Assembly (NCBI GenBank): GCA_958295465.1
Contig: OY282353.1
Location: 4,393,001 to 4,457,000, forward strand
Source of the DNA: an uncultured Gammaproteobacteria bacterium
GTDB taxonomy: Bacteria > Pseudomonadota > Gammaproteobacteria > HK1
DNA: 64,000 nt
Reading direction: 5' to 3'
Shown piece after piece: positions 18,362-29,487 of the stretch. The first letter of the stretch is position 1, and each line of letters begins with the position of its first letter. The notes beneath the pieces are model-generated. The model was not told the DNA's origin and ran no database searches. It saw only the letters and a program-made list of their open reading frames with translations. The position numbers were made by a program, and so were the translations under genes.

Positions 18362-19363
18362 TTACTCCGCGAAGTGGCAGGCGACCCGGTGGCCGGGGCG
18401 GAGCTCGCGCCACGCCGGCTCGCGGGCGGAGCATTCCGGCGCCGCCAGCGGGCATCGGGTGCTGAAGCGGCAGCCGGACGGCGGGTCCGCGGGGCTCGGC
18501 ACGTCGCCGGTGAGGATGATGCGCTCGCGCCTCGCTTCGAGCTCGGGGTCGTGGATCGGCACCGCGGAGAGCAGCGCCCGTGTATAGGGGTGGAGCGGCT
18601 CGCGGTACAGCACGTCGCTCGGGGCGAGCTCGACGATCCTGCCGAGGTACATCACCGCCACCCGATCCGCGATGTGGCGGATCATGCCGAGATCATGCGA
18701 GATGAACAGGTACGTGAGCCCGAGACGCTCCTGGAGGTCCTCCAGCAGGTTCACCACCTGGGCCTGGATCGAGACGTCGAGGGCGGCGATCGGCTCGTCG
18801 CAGACGATGAACTCGGGGTCGAGGGCCAGGGCGCGGGCCACCCCGATGCGCTGGCGCTGGCCGCCGGAGAACTCGTGCGGGTAGCGGTTGGTGAAACGGG
18901 GGTCGAGGCCCACCGACTCGAACAGCGCCTCCACCCGCTCCGCCAGCGCCTTGCCCCTGGCCGTCCCGTGCTCGCGCAAGGGCTCGCCGACGATGCCGCC
19001 GGCCGTCATGCGCGGGTTCAGGCTGTCCTGCGGGTCCTGGAAGATCATCTGCATGCGCCGGCGCAGCCGGCGCAACGCCTCGCCCTCCAGCGCCGTGATG
19101 TCCTTCCCGCCGAACTCGATACGTCCCGCCGTCGCGGGATGGAGGCGCAGGATGACCCGGCCGGTGGTGGACTTGCCGCAGCCGCTCTCGCCGACGAGGC
19201 CGAGGGTCTCGCCCTCCGGGATCTCGAAATCGAGGCCGTCCACCGCCTTCACCGTGCCGACCTGGCGGCGGAACACGCCCTGCATGATCGGGAAGTGCCG
19301 GGTCAGGTTCTCGATCCGGAGGAGCGGTCGGGGTCCGGCGCTCACGGCGGGTCCGATGTGCAT
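18362..19363 (-). CDS. Dipeptide/oligopeptide ABC transporter ATPase, OppF/DppF type
   Basis: The product has 333 residues. It has GESGCGKST (Walker A, near residue 55), QMIFQDPQDSLNPRMT (OppF hallmark), EFSGGQRQRIG (signature) and FIVCDEPIAALDVSIQAQ (Walker B). The C-terminal oligopeptide/dipeptide domain carries GCRFSTRCPLAAPEC, with cysteines that in relatives bind an Fe-S cluster. With the OppD-type ATPase just upstream it should drive the permeases at 6928-8883, from which it is separated by the liv-type operon. Confidence 0.93.
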   Translation of the reverse strand: MHIGPAVSAGPRPLLRIENLTRHFPIMQGVFRRQVGTVKAVDGLDFEIPEGETLGLVGESGCGKSTTGRVILRLHPATAGRIEFGGKDITALEGEALRRLRRRMQMIFQDPQDSLNPRMTAGGIVGEPLREHGTARGKALAERVEALFESVGLDPRFTNRYPHEFSGGQRQRIGVARALALDPEFIVCDEPIAALDVSIQAQVVNLLEDLQERLGLTYLFISHDLGMIRHIADRVAVMYLGRIVELAPSDVLYREPLHPYTRALLSAVPIHDPELEARRERIILTGDVPSPADPPSGCRFSTRCPLAAPECSAREPAWRELRPGHRVACHFAE

Positions 19364-19584
19364 GGGAGGACTCCGGGAAGGAAGCTCACGGAGGAGGAGG
19401 CTTCACGGAGCACTTCCTCCCCGGCGGCGAGGCAGGCAGGCCACTCGGGACCGCCGCTCATGGAAGGCATACGAAACCGGGTTCATGGACGGGCAGGCTC
19501 ACGGAGCAGAGGGCTTTCGCGTCGACGTCGAACCGACAGGCCGTCCACCGGCGCACGCACGGGAGCCCATACGAAGGCGCAGAC

Positions 19585-20628
<1,044 letters not shown>

Positions 20629-20803
20629 GGGAACGGGCCGCCGTGCCGGGTCGAGTCCGCAGGCGTCATCGACTCGTCGAGCCGTCCGGCGCTCAATTGT
20701 CCTCCCTCCGCCCGAACCGCCCCGGGAGTCCCGGAGGCCGGGCTTCGTGCCCGGGATCATGATGCGCCTCCGGCTCCGCCGCGGGCAACGGTTCGCCAGC
20801 CAT

Positions 20804-20858
20804 CCCCGCCAGGCCCGGAAACGTCCGTCGAATCGCCGCGACCGGACGCTCGGGCGGC
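20804..20858. repeat. Dispersed 54-bp intergenic repeat, copy 2
   Basis: This is the second copy of the repeat at 18156-18209, in the same orientation, with the core CCCGGAAACGTCC and the end GCTCGGGCGGC. It ends about 20 bases before the start of a small plus-strand gene. Confidence 0.65.
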
Positions 20859-20881
20859 AGAACCGTGCCGAGATAGTAGGT

Positions 20882-21082
20882 ATGGCAGGTGAGCAGAAAG
20901 GACGGGCGGAGGGTCGGGCCAGGATGGTGCGCCAGATGCTGTCGTCGCGGGGCATCGAGGTTTCGGAAGGCTTCCCGTTCAACGTGCCCGGGTTCGCCGA
21001 ATCGCCGGAGGCGGCCATCGTCGCGGCGGCGTTCGCCTGCGACAGCGAGCGCGAATTCCACGCCCGCATCCGTGACCGCTGA
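20882..21082 (+). CDS. Small hypothetical protein, 66 aa
   Basis: The ATG starts a 66-residue product with a charged N-terminus (MAGEQKGRAEGRARMVRQML) and a coherent C-terminal half (GFPFNVPGFAESPEAA ending AFACDSEREFHARIRDR). Amino-acid use looks like real protein rather than a chance GC-rich frame. The EGRAEGRA stretch resembles the tails of Rpn/PD-(D/E)XK-family transposase-like proteins, so it may be a degraded or free-standing C-terminal fragment of such a gene. No function is assigned. Confidence 0.5.
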   Translation: MAGEQKGRAEGRARMVRQMLSSRGIEVSEGFPFNVPGFAESPEAAIVAAAFACDSEREFHARIRDR

Positions 21083-21299
21083 TTCCGCCGCCATTGCCGT
21101 ATTTCCTGGATATACGGGCGACGTCCTCCGCGAGGTGCTGCCCGTCCGCGTCCACGGTGACGATGCTCACGATCACCTCGCCGCCCACGCAGGAAGCCAT
21201 GCCGTTGCGCGCTCCCATTGACGCAGGATGTCGGAGCGATAGTACCCTAGGCCCTTCGGCGAGCCGGCCCCCGGCCCGCACAACCGGAGGAACCCCGTC

Positions 21300-23775
21300 A
21301 TGAGCCAGACGTTGCCGGAGCGCGCCAGCGCGGTGGTCATCGGCGGCGGGGTCACCGGCGCCAGCGTCGCCTGGCACCTCGCGAAGCTCGGATGGTCCGA
21401 CGTGGTCCTTCTCGAACGCCGGCAGTTCGCCTCCGGCACGAGCTGGCACGCGGCGGGGCTCATCGGCACCGCGCGGGCCAGCGACACCCACGCCGAGCTG
21501 TGCACCTACACCCGCAACCTCCTTCCCGAGCTCGAAGCCGAGACCGGGCAATCGACCGGGTTCCGGGAGGTCGGCAGCGTGAGCATCGCGCACAGCCGGG
21601 ACCGCCTGGCGGAGCTCAGGCGGCTGGCCGATTCGTACAACGCGTTCGGGCTCGGGCGCATGGAGGTGATCACCGCCGAGGAGGTCGGGCACTTCCATCC
21701 GCTGGTGCGCACCGACGACCTCCTGGGCGGCACGTGGCTCGCGCACGACGGGATGGCGAGCCCGGTGGACGTGGTGAACGCCTACGTGAAGGGGGCACGC
21801 GGACGCGGGGCGCGCTGCCTCGAGAACGTGAAGGTCACCGGCGTCCGCACCGCGAACGGCAAGGTGGCGGGGGTGGAGACGGAAGCGGGCGACGGCGCGC
21901 GTGATTTCATCGCGTGCGAATTCGTGGTGTGCGCGGCGGGCTTGTGGTCGCGCCACCTCGGCCGGCTCGCCGGGGTCACGATCCCGCTGCACGCCTGCGA
22001 GCATTACTACGCCCACACCGAGAAGCTCCCGGACCTGCCGCCCGATCTGCCGGTGCTGCGCGACCAGGACAAGTGCGCGTACTACCGCGAGGACGCCGGC
22101 AGCCTGCTCGTCGGCGGATTCGAGCCGGCCGCGCGACCGATCCGTCTCGACGCGATCCCCGAGGACTTCTGCTTCGACGAGCTGCCCGGTCATATGGAAG
22201 ACCAGCTCATGCCCGTGCTGACCGATGCGATGGACCGTGTGCCGCTGCTCCGCGAGGTCGGCTGGCGGAGCTTCTTCTGCGGCCCGGAGAGCTTCACCCA
22301 CGACGACCAGTTCCACGTGGGCGAATCCCCGGAGCTCGGGAACTTCTACGTCGCCTGCGGGCTGAACTCCGTCGGCATCGTCACCTCGGGCGGGATCGGC
22401 AAGGTCTGCGCGGAGTGGATGGACAAGGGCCATCCGCCGCTCGACCTCACCGGCAACGACCTGCGCAGGACGTTCGTCTTCCAGGGCACGCAGGCATACA
22501 TCGAGGACCGGGTGTCGGAGACACTGGGGCTGCTCTACGACCGCCACTACCCCTACCGCCAGTACGCCAGCGCGCGCGACGTGCGGCACTCGCCGGTGCA
22601 CGAGCGCCTCGCGGCGCGCGGTGCGTGCTTCGGCGAGGCGGCGGGCTGGGAGCGGCCCAACTGGTTCGCGCCCGAGGGGGTCGAGCCCCGCTACGAGTAC
22701 AGCTTCGGCCGCCAGAACTGGTTCGAGCATTCCGCCGCCGAGCACCGCGCGGCGCGCGAGGGCGTCGCCCTGTTCGACCAGTCGAGCTTCTCGAAGTACC
22801 TCGTCAAGGGCCGCGACGCCTGCCGCGCGCTGCAACGCATTTGCAGCAACGACGTCGACGTCGAGCCCGGACGGCTCGTGTACACGCACTGGCTGAACGA
22901 GCGCGGCGGGATCGAGGCGGAGCTGACCGTGACCCGGATCGCCGGGGACGAGTTCCTGGTGGTGAGCGGGGGCCGGGGCGACGCGGCGCGATCTGGCGTG
23001 GCTCGACCGCCACATCGACGGCGATGCGCACGCAATCGTCGTCGACGTCACGGGGCTGTGGGCGGTATTCGGGGTGATGGGTCCGAAGAGCCGCGACGTC
23101 GTCGGCGAGATCACGGGGGCGGATCTGTCCACCGGGGCCTTCTCGTTCGGCGCGGTCCGCGAGGTCGAGATCGGCTGCGCGCCCGGTCGTGCGGCCCGGG
23201 TCTCCTACGTCGGGGAGCTCGGCTGGGAGCTGTACGTCCCCGTCGATCAGGCGCGGCACGCATTCGACCGGATCATGGCGGCGGGCGAGGCGCACGGCTT
23301 GAAGCTCGCCGGGATGCACGCGCTCGACTCGGGCCGGATCGAGAAGAAGTTCGTCCACTTCGGACACGACGTTGCGGACGTCGACACCCCGGTCGAAGCG
23401 GGGATGCGCTGGGTGTGCCGGATGGACAAGCCGGCGCCGTTCATCGGGCGCGACGCCGTCGCCCGCCAGCTCGACTCGAACCGGCCGATGCCGAAGCGGC
23501 TGCTGCAATTCCTGCTCACCGATCCGGAGCCGCTGCTCTTCGGACACGAGCCGGTGCTGCGCGACGGCGAGACGGTCGGCTACCTCACCTCCGGCAACTA
23601 CGGGCACACCCTGGGCGGAGGCGTCGGCCTCGGATACGCCAGGCACGAGGAGGGGATAAGCCGCGAATGGGTCGAGAGCGGGACCTGGGAGGTCCTGGTC
23701 GAAGGCGAGCGGGTCCCCGCAAAGGCTTCAACGAGCGCGCTGTACGACCCGAGAGGCGGGCGGGCGCGAGGATAA
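21300..23775 (+). pseudogene. FAD-dependent dimethylglycine/sarcosine dehydrogenase-like protein, frameshifted
   Basis: Two adjacent frames together encode about 825 residues. Residues 1-390 are a DAO-type FAD domain with the dinucleotide motif VVIGGGVTGASVAWHLA and SGTSWHAAG. A linker domain follows, and from about residue 460 a GcvT-like aminomethyltransferase domain, which continues in the next frame with VFGVMGPKSRDVV and ELGWELYVP to the stop at 23775. The frame changes at a run of five G (22968-22972); removing one G restores VSGAGATRRDLAWLDRH. Enzymes of this family demethylate dimethylglycine or sarcosine and pass the one-carbon unit to tetrahydrofolate. The shift may be a real mutation or a sequencing error. 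Confidence 0.85.
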
Positions 23776-23808
23776 TCCGGACCCGCCGGCAGGCAACCGC
23801 CCGGCGTA

Positions 23809-24003
23809 CCGGCGGCGCCGAGTTCGTGTTCTTCGCCCACGCCGTGGAGGAGCTGCACGACCCCGAACGCCGCTTCACCCTCTCTCCCGAAGACATCGCG
23901 CTCCTGAACCCCAACACCCGCACCTGCCCGATCTTCCGCTCCCGCAAGGACGCCGAGCTGACCAAGGCCATCTATCGCCGGGTGCCGGTGCTGGTCCGCG
24001 AGC
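23809..24003 (+). pseudogene. Stray internal fragment of a DISARM-type methyltransferase gene
   Basis: About 190 bases match, at roughly nine of ten positions, the segment 58659-58853 of the methyltransferase gene in the defence island 35 kb away. Both encode GGAEFVFFAHAVEEL, FTLSPEDI, LNPNTRTCPIFRSRKDAELT and AIYRRVPVLVRE. Neither end of the gene is present. It follows the dehydrogenase stop by about 35 bases, and a TPP-enzyme fragment follows it at once. Confidence 0.85.
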
Positions 24004-24005
24004 CG

Positions 24006-24098
24006 CGGCCCGGGGTGGTCATGGTCACGCGGGGTCCCGGCGCCTGCCACGCCGCGGTGGGGCTGCATACCGCGGCCCAGGACTCGACGCCGATGGTG
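24006..24098 (+). pseudogene. Fragment of a thiamine-diphosphate-dependent enzyme
   Basis: The frame encodes PGVVMVTRGPGACHAAVGLH followed by TAAQDSTPMV, the PYR-domain segment of acetolactate-synthase-like enzymes that follows the catalytic Glu. Only about 30 codons remain, directly joined to the methyltransferase fragment. The intact TPP enzyme at 32502-34136 is not the obvious source, because its equivalent segment differs (VAVTSTGTGSGNAAGAL). Confidence 0.7.
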
Positions 24099-24154
24099 TC
24101 GACTACGCGCTGCCGGTGTATCTTGCGCCGGACGGACATCTCCGGGAGAGCGAC

Positions 24155-24946
24155 GTGGATCTGGAGCTCGAAGGCAAGGTCGCCATCGTCACCGGCGGCA
24201 GTGACGGGATCGGCAAGGCAGCCGCGGCCTCACTCGCCCGGGAAGGGGCCAACGTCGCCATCGCGGCCCGCACCCGCGGCAGGCTGGACGAAGCCTCGGC
24301 CGAAATCGAGCGCGAGACGGGCCGCCCGGTGCTGGCAGTGCCCACCGACGTGCGCAACGAGTCGGACGTCGAACGGCTGGTGCATACGGTCGTCGAGCGC
24401 TGGGGGCGCCTCGACGTCCTGGTCAACAACGCCGGCACTTCGGCCGCGAGGCCGTTCGATCTGCTGACCGACGAAATCGTCGGCGAGGACTTCCAGCTCA
24501 AGGTGTATGGAGCCGTATACTGCATCCGCGCCGCGTTGCCGCACCTGCGCGCGGCAGGCGGCGGGGCCATCGTCAACGTCACCACCCATGGCGGGAAGGC
24601 GCCGCCCGCGGCCAGCAACCCGACCTCCATGGCCCGCGCCGCAGGACAGGCGCTGACCAAATCGCTGTCGAAGGAGTTTGCGGCGGACAACGTTCGCGTC
24701 AACACGGTGTGTATCGGGCTCGTCAAGAGCGGCCAGCACCGTGACCAATGGGCGGCGCGCAACCGGAAGGAGCCCGGTTACTCCCTGGACGACCACTGGG
24801 CGCGCCTGGCGGCGCGCGTCCCGCTCGGCCGGATCGGCGAGGCGGTCGAGGCCGGCGAAGTCATCGCCTTCCTGTGCTCCGCACGCGCCTCGTACGTCAC
24901 CGGCGCCGCGGTCAACGTCGATGGTGGGGCATCGCCGGTGCTGTGA
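24155..24946 (+). CDS. SDR-family oxidoreductase
   Basis: The product has 263 residues from a GTG preceded by GGGAGAG. The Rossmann motif is VTGGSDGIGKAAAASLA (residues about 10-26), followed by NNAGTS near 88. The usual catalytic Tyr-x-x-x-Lys is not present: the corresponding stretch reads NPTSMARAAGQALTKSL, and the preceding Ser position holds Thr/His (VNVTTHGGK). This divergent active site means that dehydrogenase activity cannot be taken for granted. The C-terminus (AAVNVDGGASPVL) is standard. It is convergent with the VOC gene. Confidence 0.88.
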   Translation: MDLELEGKVAIVTGGSDGIGKAAAASLAREGANVAIAARTRGRLDEASAEIERETGRPVLAVPTDVRNESDVERLVHTVVERWGRLDVLVNNAGTSAARPFDLLTDEIVGEDFQLKVYGAVYCIRAALPHLRAAGGGAIVNVTTHGGKAPPAASNPTSMARAAGQALTKSLSKEFAADNVRVNTVCIGLVKSGQHRDQWAARNRKEPGYSLDDHWARLAARVPLGRIGEAVEAGEVIAFLCSARASYVTGAAVNVDGGASPVL

Positions 24947-24950
24947 GCGG

Positions 24951-25088
24951 CGACCGCTGGTGCGGTCGGCAACCGCTGACGCGGTTGCCAGGCGATTCCG
25001 CCACGCGGAATCGCGGGCGCCCCGGCCGGTGCCGTAGACGGGCGAGGAACAGTCTTGTTCCATACAAGCGCGCGCCGCCGGCGCGCGC
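24951..25088. repeat. Hairpin-array repeat element, intergenic copy
   Basis: Four perfect hairpins with three- to four-base loops lie in a row: CGACCGC/GCGGTCG (24951-24968), GCAACCGC/GCGGTTGC (24969-24988), GCGATTCCGC/GCGGAATCGC (24992-25014) and GCGCGCGCC/GGCGCGCGC (25068-25088). The third hairpin and the following roughly 50 bases are clearly related to 38943-39016 inside the DUF1998 helicase gene. It occupies the gap between two converging genes and may act as a two-way terminator. Confidence 0.75.
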
Positions 25089-25091
25089 CTT

Positions 25092-26021
25092 CTACTCGAC
25101 ACGGCCCCGCGCCTGGCGCCGCGTTGCGCCGTCGATGCCTCCGGCGACGGCCCATTCGGCGAAGTGCTCCGGCGTACGCTCCCACGCTTCGGCCTTCCAC
25201 CCGGCGGTGCAGTAGTCCTCGTCGGCGTAGTACTCGGCCAGGCCGCCCGCCGGGTTGTGCACGTACCAGAAATAGGCGGACGAAACAGGATGGCGGCCGG
25301 GTCCGATCTCGGTCCGCCACCCACGGCGCGCGATATGCAGCCCGCCGCCGAACACCTCGTGGATGTCCCGCACCGTGAAGGCAACGTGATTGAGGCCACG
25401 CCGGCCATCCGGAGTCCTCAGGAGAAAGAGGTCGTGGTGCCCGCCCTCGGGCGCACAGCGCAGGAAGTACCCGGAATCAGGGTAATAGTCCGATACGACG
25501 AAACCGAGCGTGTCCTCGTAGAACTTCACCGTCTCCGCCAGTGCAGGCGTGAACAGCACCACGTGCCCGATCTCCACCGGCTCCGCACGCTTGTAGACCT
25601 GCGCTCGCCGATCGATCCGCGCGATCCTGCCGGCGGTGTTCGCCGGCGAGCCCACGACCCCCGCGTCACGGCGTTGCGTGATGCGGAAGCACTGGCGAAG
25701 GCCGTTGGGGTCGGTGCAGCCCGGACCGTCTTCGTCGGAGTCGATCGTCACTCGGGCTGCGAGCCGGCCGACGATCCAGGCAAGAGCCTGCTCGCTCTCG
25801 ACCCCCCAGATCACGCGGCGCAAGGTGGAACCCGATTCGAAAGCCGCCGGCAGCGCGGCATCGTCCACGGGGCGCAACTCGACCTCGCCGCCGTCGAGTG
25901 TCTCGAAACGCATCCGCTGCTCGTTCTCCTCGGCCGGAACGAGACCCCAGTCGTGGAAGAAGCGGCCGCACGTCTTCATGTCCTCGACACCGTAAACGAC
26001 CTTGTCGATCCCGGTGATCAT
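25092..26021 (-). CDS. VOC-family (extradiol dioxygenase/glyoxalase-like) protein
   Basis: The product has 309 residues in two vicinal-oxygen-chelate modules. The metal-binding residues typical of extradiol ring-cleavage dioxygenases are present: His153 (VEIGHVVLF), His212 (GLNHVAFTV) and Glu263 (GGLAEYY). The length and two-module layout fit a type I extradiol dioxygenase acting on catechol-like rings. It is divergent from the Rieske operon and shares its control region, so ring hydroxylation followed by ring opening is a reasonable inference. The substrate is not known. Confidence 0.87.
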   Translation of the reverse strand: MITGIDKVVYGVEDMKTCGRFFHDWGLVPAEENEQRMRFETLDGGEVELRPVDDAALPAAFESGSTLRRVIWGVESEQALAWIVGRLAARVTIDSDEDGPGCTDPNGLRQCFRITQRRDAGVVGSPANTAGRIARIDRRAQVYKRAEPVEIGHVVLFTPALAETVKFYEDTLGFVVSDYYPDSGYFLRCAPEGGHHDLFLLRTPDGRRGLNHVAFTVRDIHEVFGGGLHIARRGWRTEIGPGRHPVSSAYFWYVHNPAGGLAEYYADEDYCTAGWKAEAWERTPEHFAEWAVAGGIDGATRRQARGRVE

Positions 26022-26254
26022 CCCGTCCGCTCCGCTGCTGGATGCGTTCCCTGCTCCTCTGAACGGAGGGTCCCTGCGGAATGCGCCGCCCTCGGAGCCG
26101 GTCCGCCGGTCGTCTTCCCACCGTGCTTTCCGGTGTCGAATACCCGGATCGACGGCTTGACGCTACCGGCAGGTCAACCTAGAGTGACTATAAGGCAGAA
26201 ATTCGTTTCATGTAAAAACGAACCAAGGCCCGGCAAGGACGACGGAGGGTGACG
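26022..26254. promoter_or_regulatory. Divergent control region of VOC and Rieske genes
   Basis: The 233-base region between the VOC start and the Rieske start must contain both promoters. A TATAAG box (26189-26194) fits a -10 element for the rightward operon, although no well-spaced -35 was found; TTGACG at 26157 is 26 bases away. A perfect inverted repeat follows at 26202-26222. Confidence 0.45.
26202..26222. promoter_or_regulatory. Inverted repeat, probable operator of the Rieske operon
   Basis: TTCGTTT and AAACGAA form a perfect seven-base inverted repeat around a seven-base centre (CATGTAA). It lies just after a TATAAG box and 33 bases before the Rieske start, where a repressor site would be expected. 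The binding protein is not encoded in the window. Confidence 0.5.
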
Positions 26255-27666
26255 GTGCCGGACGAAGCGGCAATACGCGCCGATGCCGCCGCGCTTCTGG
26301 AGCAGGGGCTGCGCAACCTCTGGTACCCGATCGCTCCGAGTTGGCAGGTCGGCGAGAATCCGCTCGGGGTCGTCCGGCTCGGCGAGCGCATCGTGATCTG
26401 GCGCGACCGCAACGGCGTCGCGCATGCATTGGAAGACCGCTGCCCCCACCGCGGCGCACGCCTGTCGCTCGGCTGGAACCTCGGCGACCGGCTGGCTTGC
26501 TGGTACCACGGTGTCGAAATCGGCCCCGACGGAACGGTCCTCGACGTCCCGGCGGTCGAGTCCTGCCCTCTGATCGGCCGGCCGGCGGTGCGCCGCTATC
26601 ACTGCCGCGAAGTCAGGGGGGCCGTCTTCGCCTGGTTCGGCGACGCCCTGCACGAGGAGCCGGCCGAGCTGGCGCCGCCGGAGCCACTGGCCGACGACCG
26701 CTTCGCCACCATGCTGTGCATCGCGACATGGCGGTGCAACTACCGCTATGCCATCGACAACGTGATGGACCCGATGCACGGAGCCTATCTGCACGCCCGC
26801 TCGCACTCGATGGCGCGCGGCAACCGCCGAGCGCGCCTGCGCATCGTCCCGACCGGTACCGGATTCGTATGCGAGAAAGAGGACCAGCGCAACGTGAACT
26901 TCGATTGGGTCGAGTTCGGCAGCACCGGCTCCCAATGGATGCGCCTGGAGATTCCCTACGGCAGGGAAGCCGGGCCGGGCGGCGCTTTCGGTATCGTCGG
27001 CTTCGTGACGCCGGTCGATGCCGGAACGTGTCAGGTCTATTTCTGGCGGGTACGCAAGGTCAGCGGCTGGCAGCGCGATCTGTGGCGGTTCATGTATCGC
27101 CTGCGGCTCGAATCGCTGCACTGGGACGTGCTGGAGCAGGATCGTGTCGTGCTCGAAGCGATGGCGCACGATGCCCGCGATCACGAATCCCTCTACCAGC
27201 ACGACACGGGACTGGCGCGCGTCCGGCGCCTGATGGCGAAGGAGGCGGAGCGCCAGGCCGCCGCGCTCGCCGAAGACTCGGGCCGATCACGGCTGAATGA
27301 CGGGCGCCACGGCCGGGAGGGGGCAGGCGCGGGACCGCGATCACCGAACGCCTCCCCGGCCGGCCGGGGAGGAAGACACGAGACGGACTACAACCCGTGG
27401 CTGGCCGAGCCGCGCGGCAACAAGGGTGACGCCGGCACCGTCGAGAACCCCGGCGATCCCGAACTGCTGCGCTGGCAGACTCGATCGCACCGGCCGACCG
27501 CTTACGAGAACCGGTTGGCCGACGCCTTGACGACGATCTTCGGCGAAGAGGTCTGCGATCTCGCCGGCATCGTTGTCCGGCTCAACGATGCCGGCATCCC
27601 CGATCCCGGCGGCATCCCCTGGACCGAAGCCGGATTCGAAGCCGCCATGCGAAGGCTGGACGTACC

Positions 27667-27670
<4 letters not shown>
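26255..27670 (+). CDS. Rieske non-haem iron oxygenase with extra C-terminal helical domain
   Basis: The product has 471 residues. The GTG at 26255 is preferred because GGAGG lies six bases upstream; a GTG two codons earlier is too close to it. The Rieske [2Fe-2S] motif CPHRGARLS ... CWYHG spans about residues 63-86, and the mononuclear iron motif DPMHGAYLH lies near 172-180. The oxygenase ends near residue 345. After a Gly/Arg-rich linker, residues about 370-471 (NPWLAEPRG, WQTRSHRPTAYENRLADALT, DPGGIPWTEAGFEAAMRRL) resemble small recombinase-like helix proteins usually encoded as a separate gene beside such oxygenases. It probably hydroxylates an aromatic or related ring using an electron-transfer partner not seen here. 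Confidence 0.88.
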
Positions 27671-28461
<791 letters not shown>

Positions 28462-28494
28462 GCGGTGACCGCCCCACAACCCGGAGGATCATCC

Positions 28495-29487
28495 ATGCAC
28501 ACCGTTCATCCCATCGCCCGTATCAAGCGGGCAGCCCTTGGCGGCGTCCTCGCCGCGGGGCTCGCCGTTGCCGTCACGACCGTTGCGCAGGCACAGCAGA
28601 AGGTCACCTATCTCTTGCCGGCGCCGGCGTTCCTGCCGGCCTTCGGGCCCTGGATGCTCGCCAAGGGCAAGGGCTACTACGCCGCGGAAGGTCTCGACGT
28701 CGAGTTCAAGACCGCACGGGGCGGCGCCGACGTCGCCAAGCAGGTCGGCGCCGGCAACGCCGTCATCGGCGGCGGCATCGGCGACACCCCGCTCATCGTT
28801 CGCGCCAACGGAATTCCGGTCAAGGCGGTGGCCGTCCTCGGCGGCGGCTCGCTGATGATCCTGGCCGCCAGCGAGGGCATCAACCGGCTCGAGGACCTGA
28901 AAGGCCGCACGGTGACCACGATGTCGTACCAGGACACGACGTTCTACGCGCTGCTCGGGATGCTTGCCAGCGTTGGTCTGACCCGTAACGACATCGACGC
29001 CCAGGCGGCCGGCCCGGCCAACACCTGGAAGCTCTTCATCGCCGGAGAATCCGATGCGATGGCGGCGGTGCCCGACTGGATCGCCATCGCCCAGGCTCAG
29101 GGCAAGAAGATGAAGCTGTTCCCGGCGGACGATCACTTCCGCTCGATGGCGCAGGCCATCATGGCCGCCGACGACACGATCGCCGAGCAGCCGGAGCTGA
29201 TCGGCAAGCTCGTGCGCGCGACGCTCAAGGGCCTGAAGGACATCATGGCCGATCCCGCCGCCGCGGCGGCGGACTACGTGAAGGCGGTGCCGCAGCACGA
29301 GGGCAAGGAGAAGGCGATGGAGGCGGTGTTCCGGCTCTACAACCGGTACGTCTATCCAGGCCAGGAGACCCCCGGCGCGATGGACGAGGCCCGCCTGGCG
29401 GCGCTCCAGAGCTTCTACGTCGAGCAGGGGATCGTGCGCGAGGCGGTACCCGTCGAGGATCTCTACACCAACCAGTTCGTTCGATAA
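28495..29487 (+). CDS. ABC transporter substrate-binding protein (SsuA/NMT1-like)
   Basis: The product has 330 residues from an ATG with GGAGGA eight bases upstream. A signal peptide is present (MHTVHPIARIKRAALGG, cleavage near AQA-QQ, residue about 34). The mature protein carries APAFLPAFGPWMLAKGKGYY, the typical entry of the NMT1/SsuA family, then VEFKTARGGADVAKQVGAG and NTWKLFIAGESDAM. Relatives bind sulfonates, pyrimidine precursors or aromatic acids such as phthalate. The ligand cannot be read from sequence. Confidence 0.92.
   Translation: MHTVHPIARIKRAALGGVLAAGLAVAVTTVAQAQQKVTYLLPAPAFLPAFGPWMLAKGKGYYAAEGLDVEFKTARGGADVAKQVGAGNAVIGGGIGDTPLIVRANGIPVKAVAVLGGGSLMILAASEGINRLEDLKGRTVTTMSYQDTTFYALLGMLASVGLTRNDIDAQAAGPANTWKLFIAGESDAMAAVPDWIAIAQAQGKKMKLFPADDHFRSMAQAIMAADDTIAEQPELIGKLVRATLKGLKDIMADPAAAAADYVKAVPQHEGKEKAMEAVFRLYNRYVYPGQETPGAMDEARLAALQSFYVEQGIVREAVPVEDLYTNQFVR

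Noticed and set aside
21089..21206. Minus-strand peptide VTVDADGQHLAEDVARI resembling a family-2 glycosyltransferase Asp-Ala-Asp-Gly-Gln-His motif
   Set aside because: Only about 17 residues match and the flanks do not continue the similarity; it may be chance or a tiny remnant.
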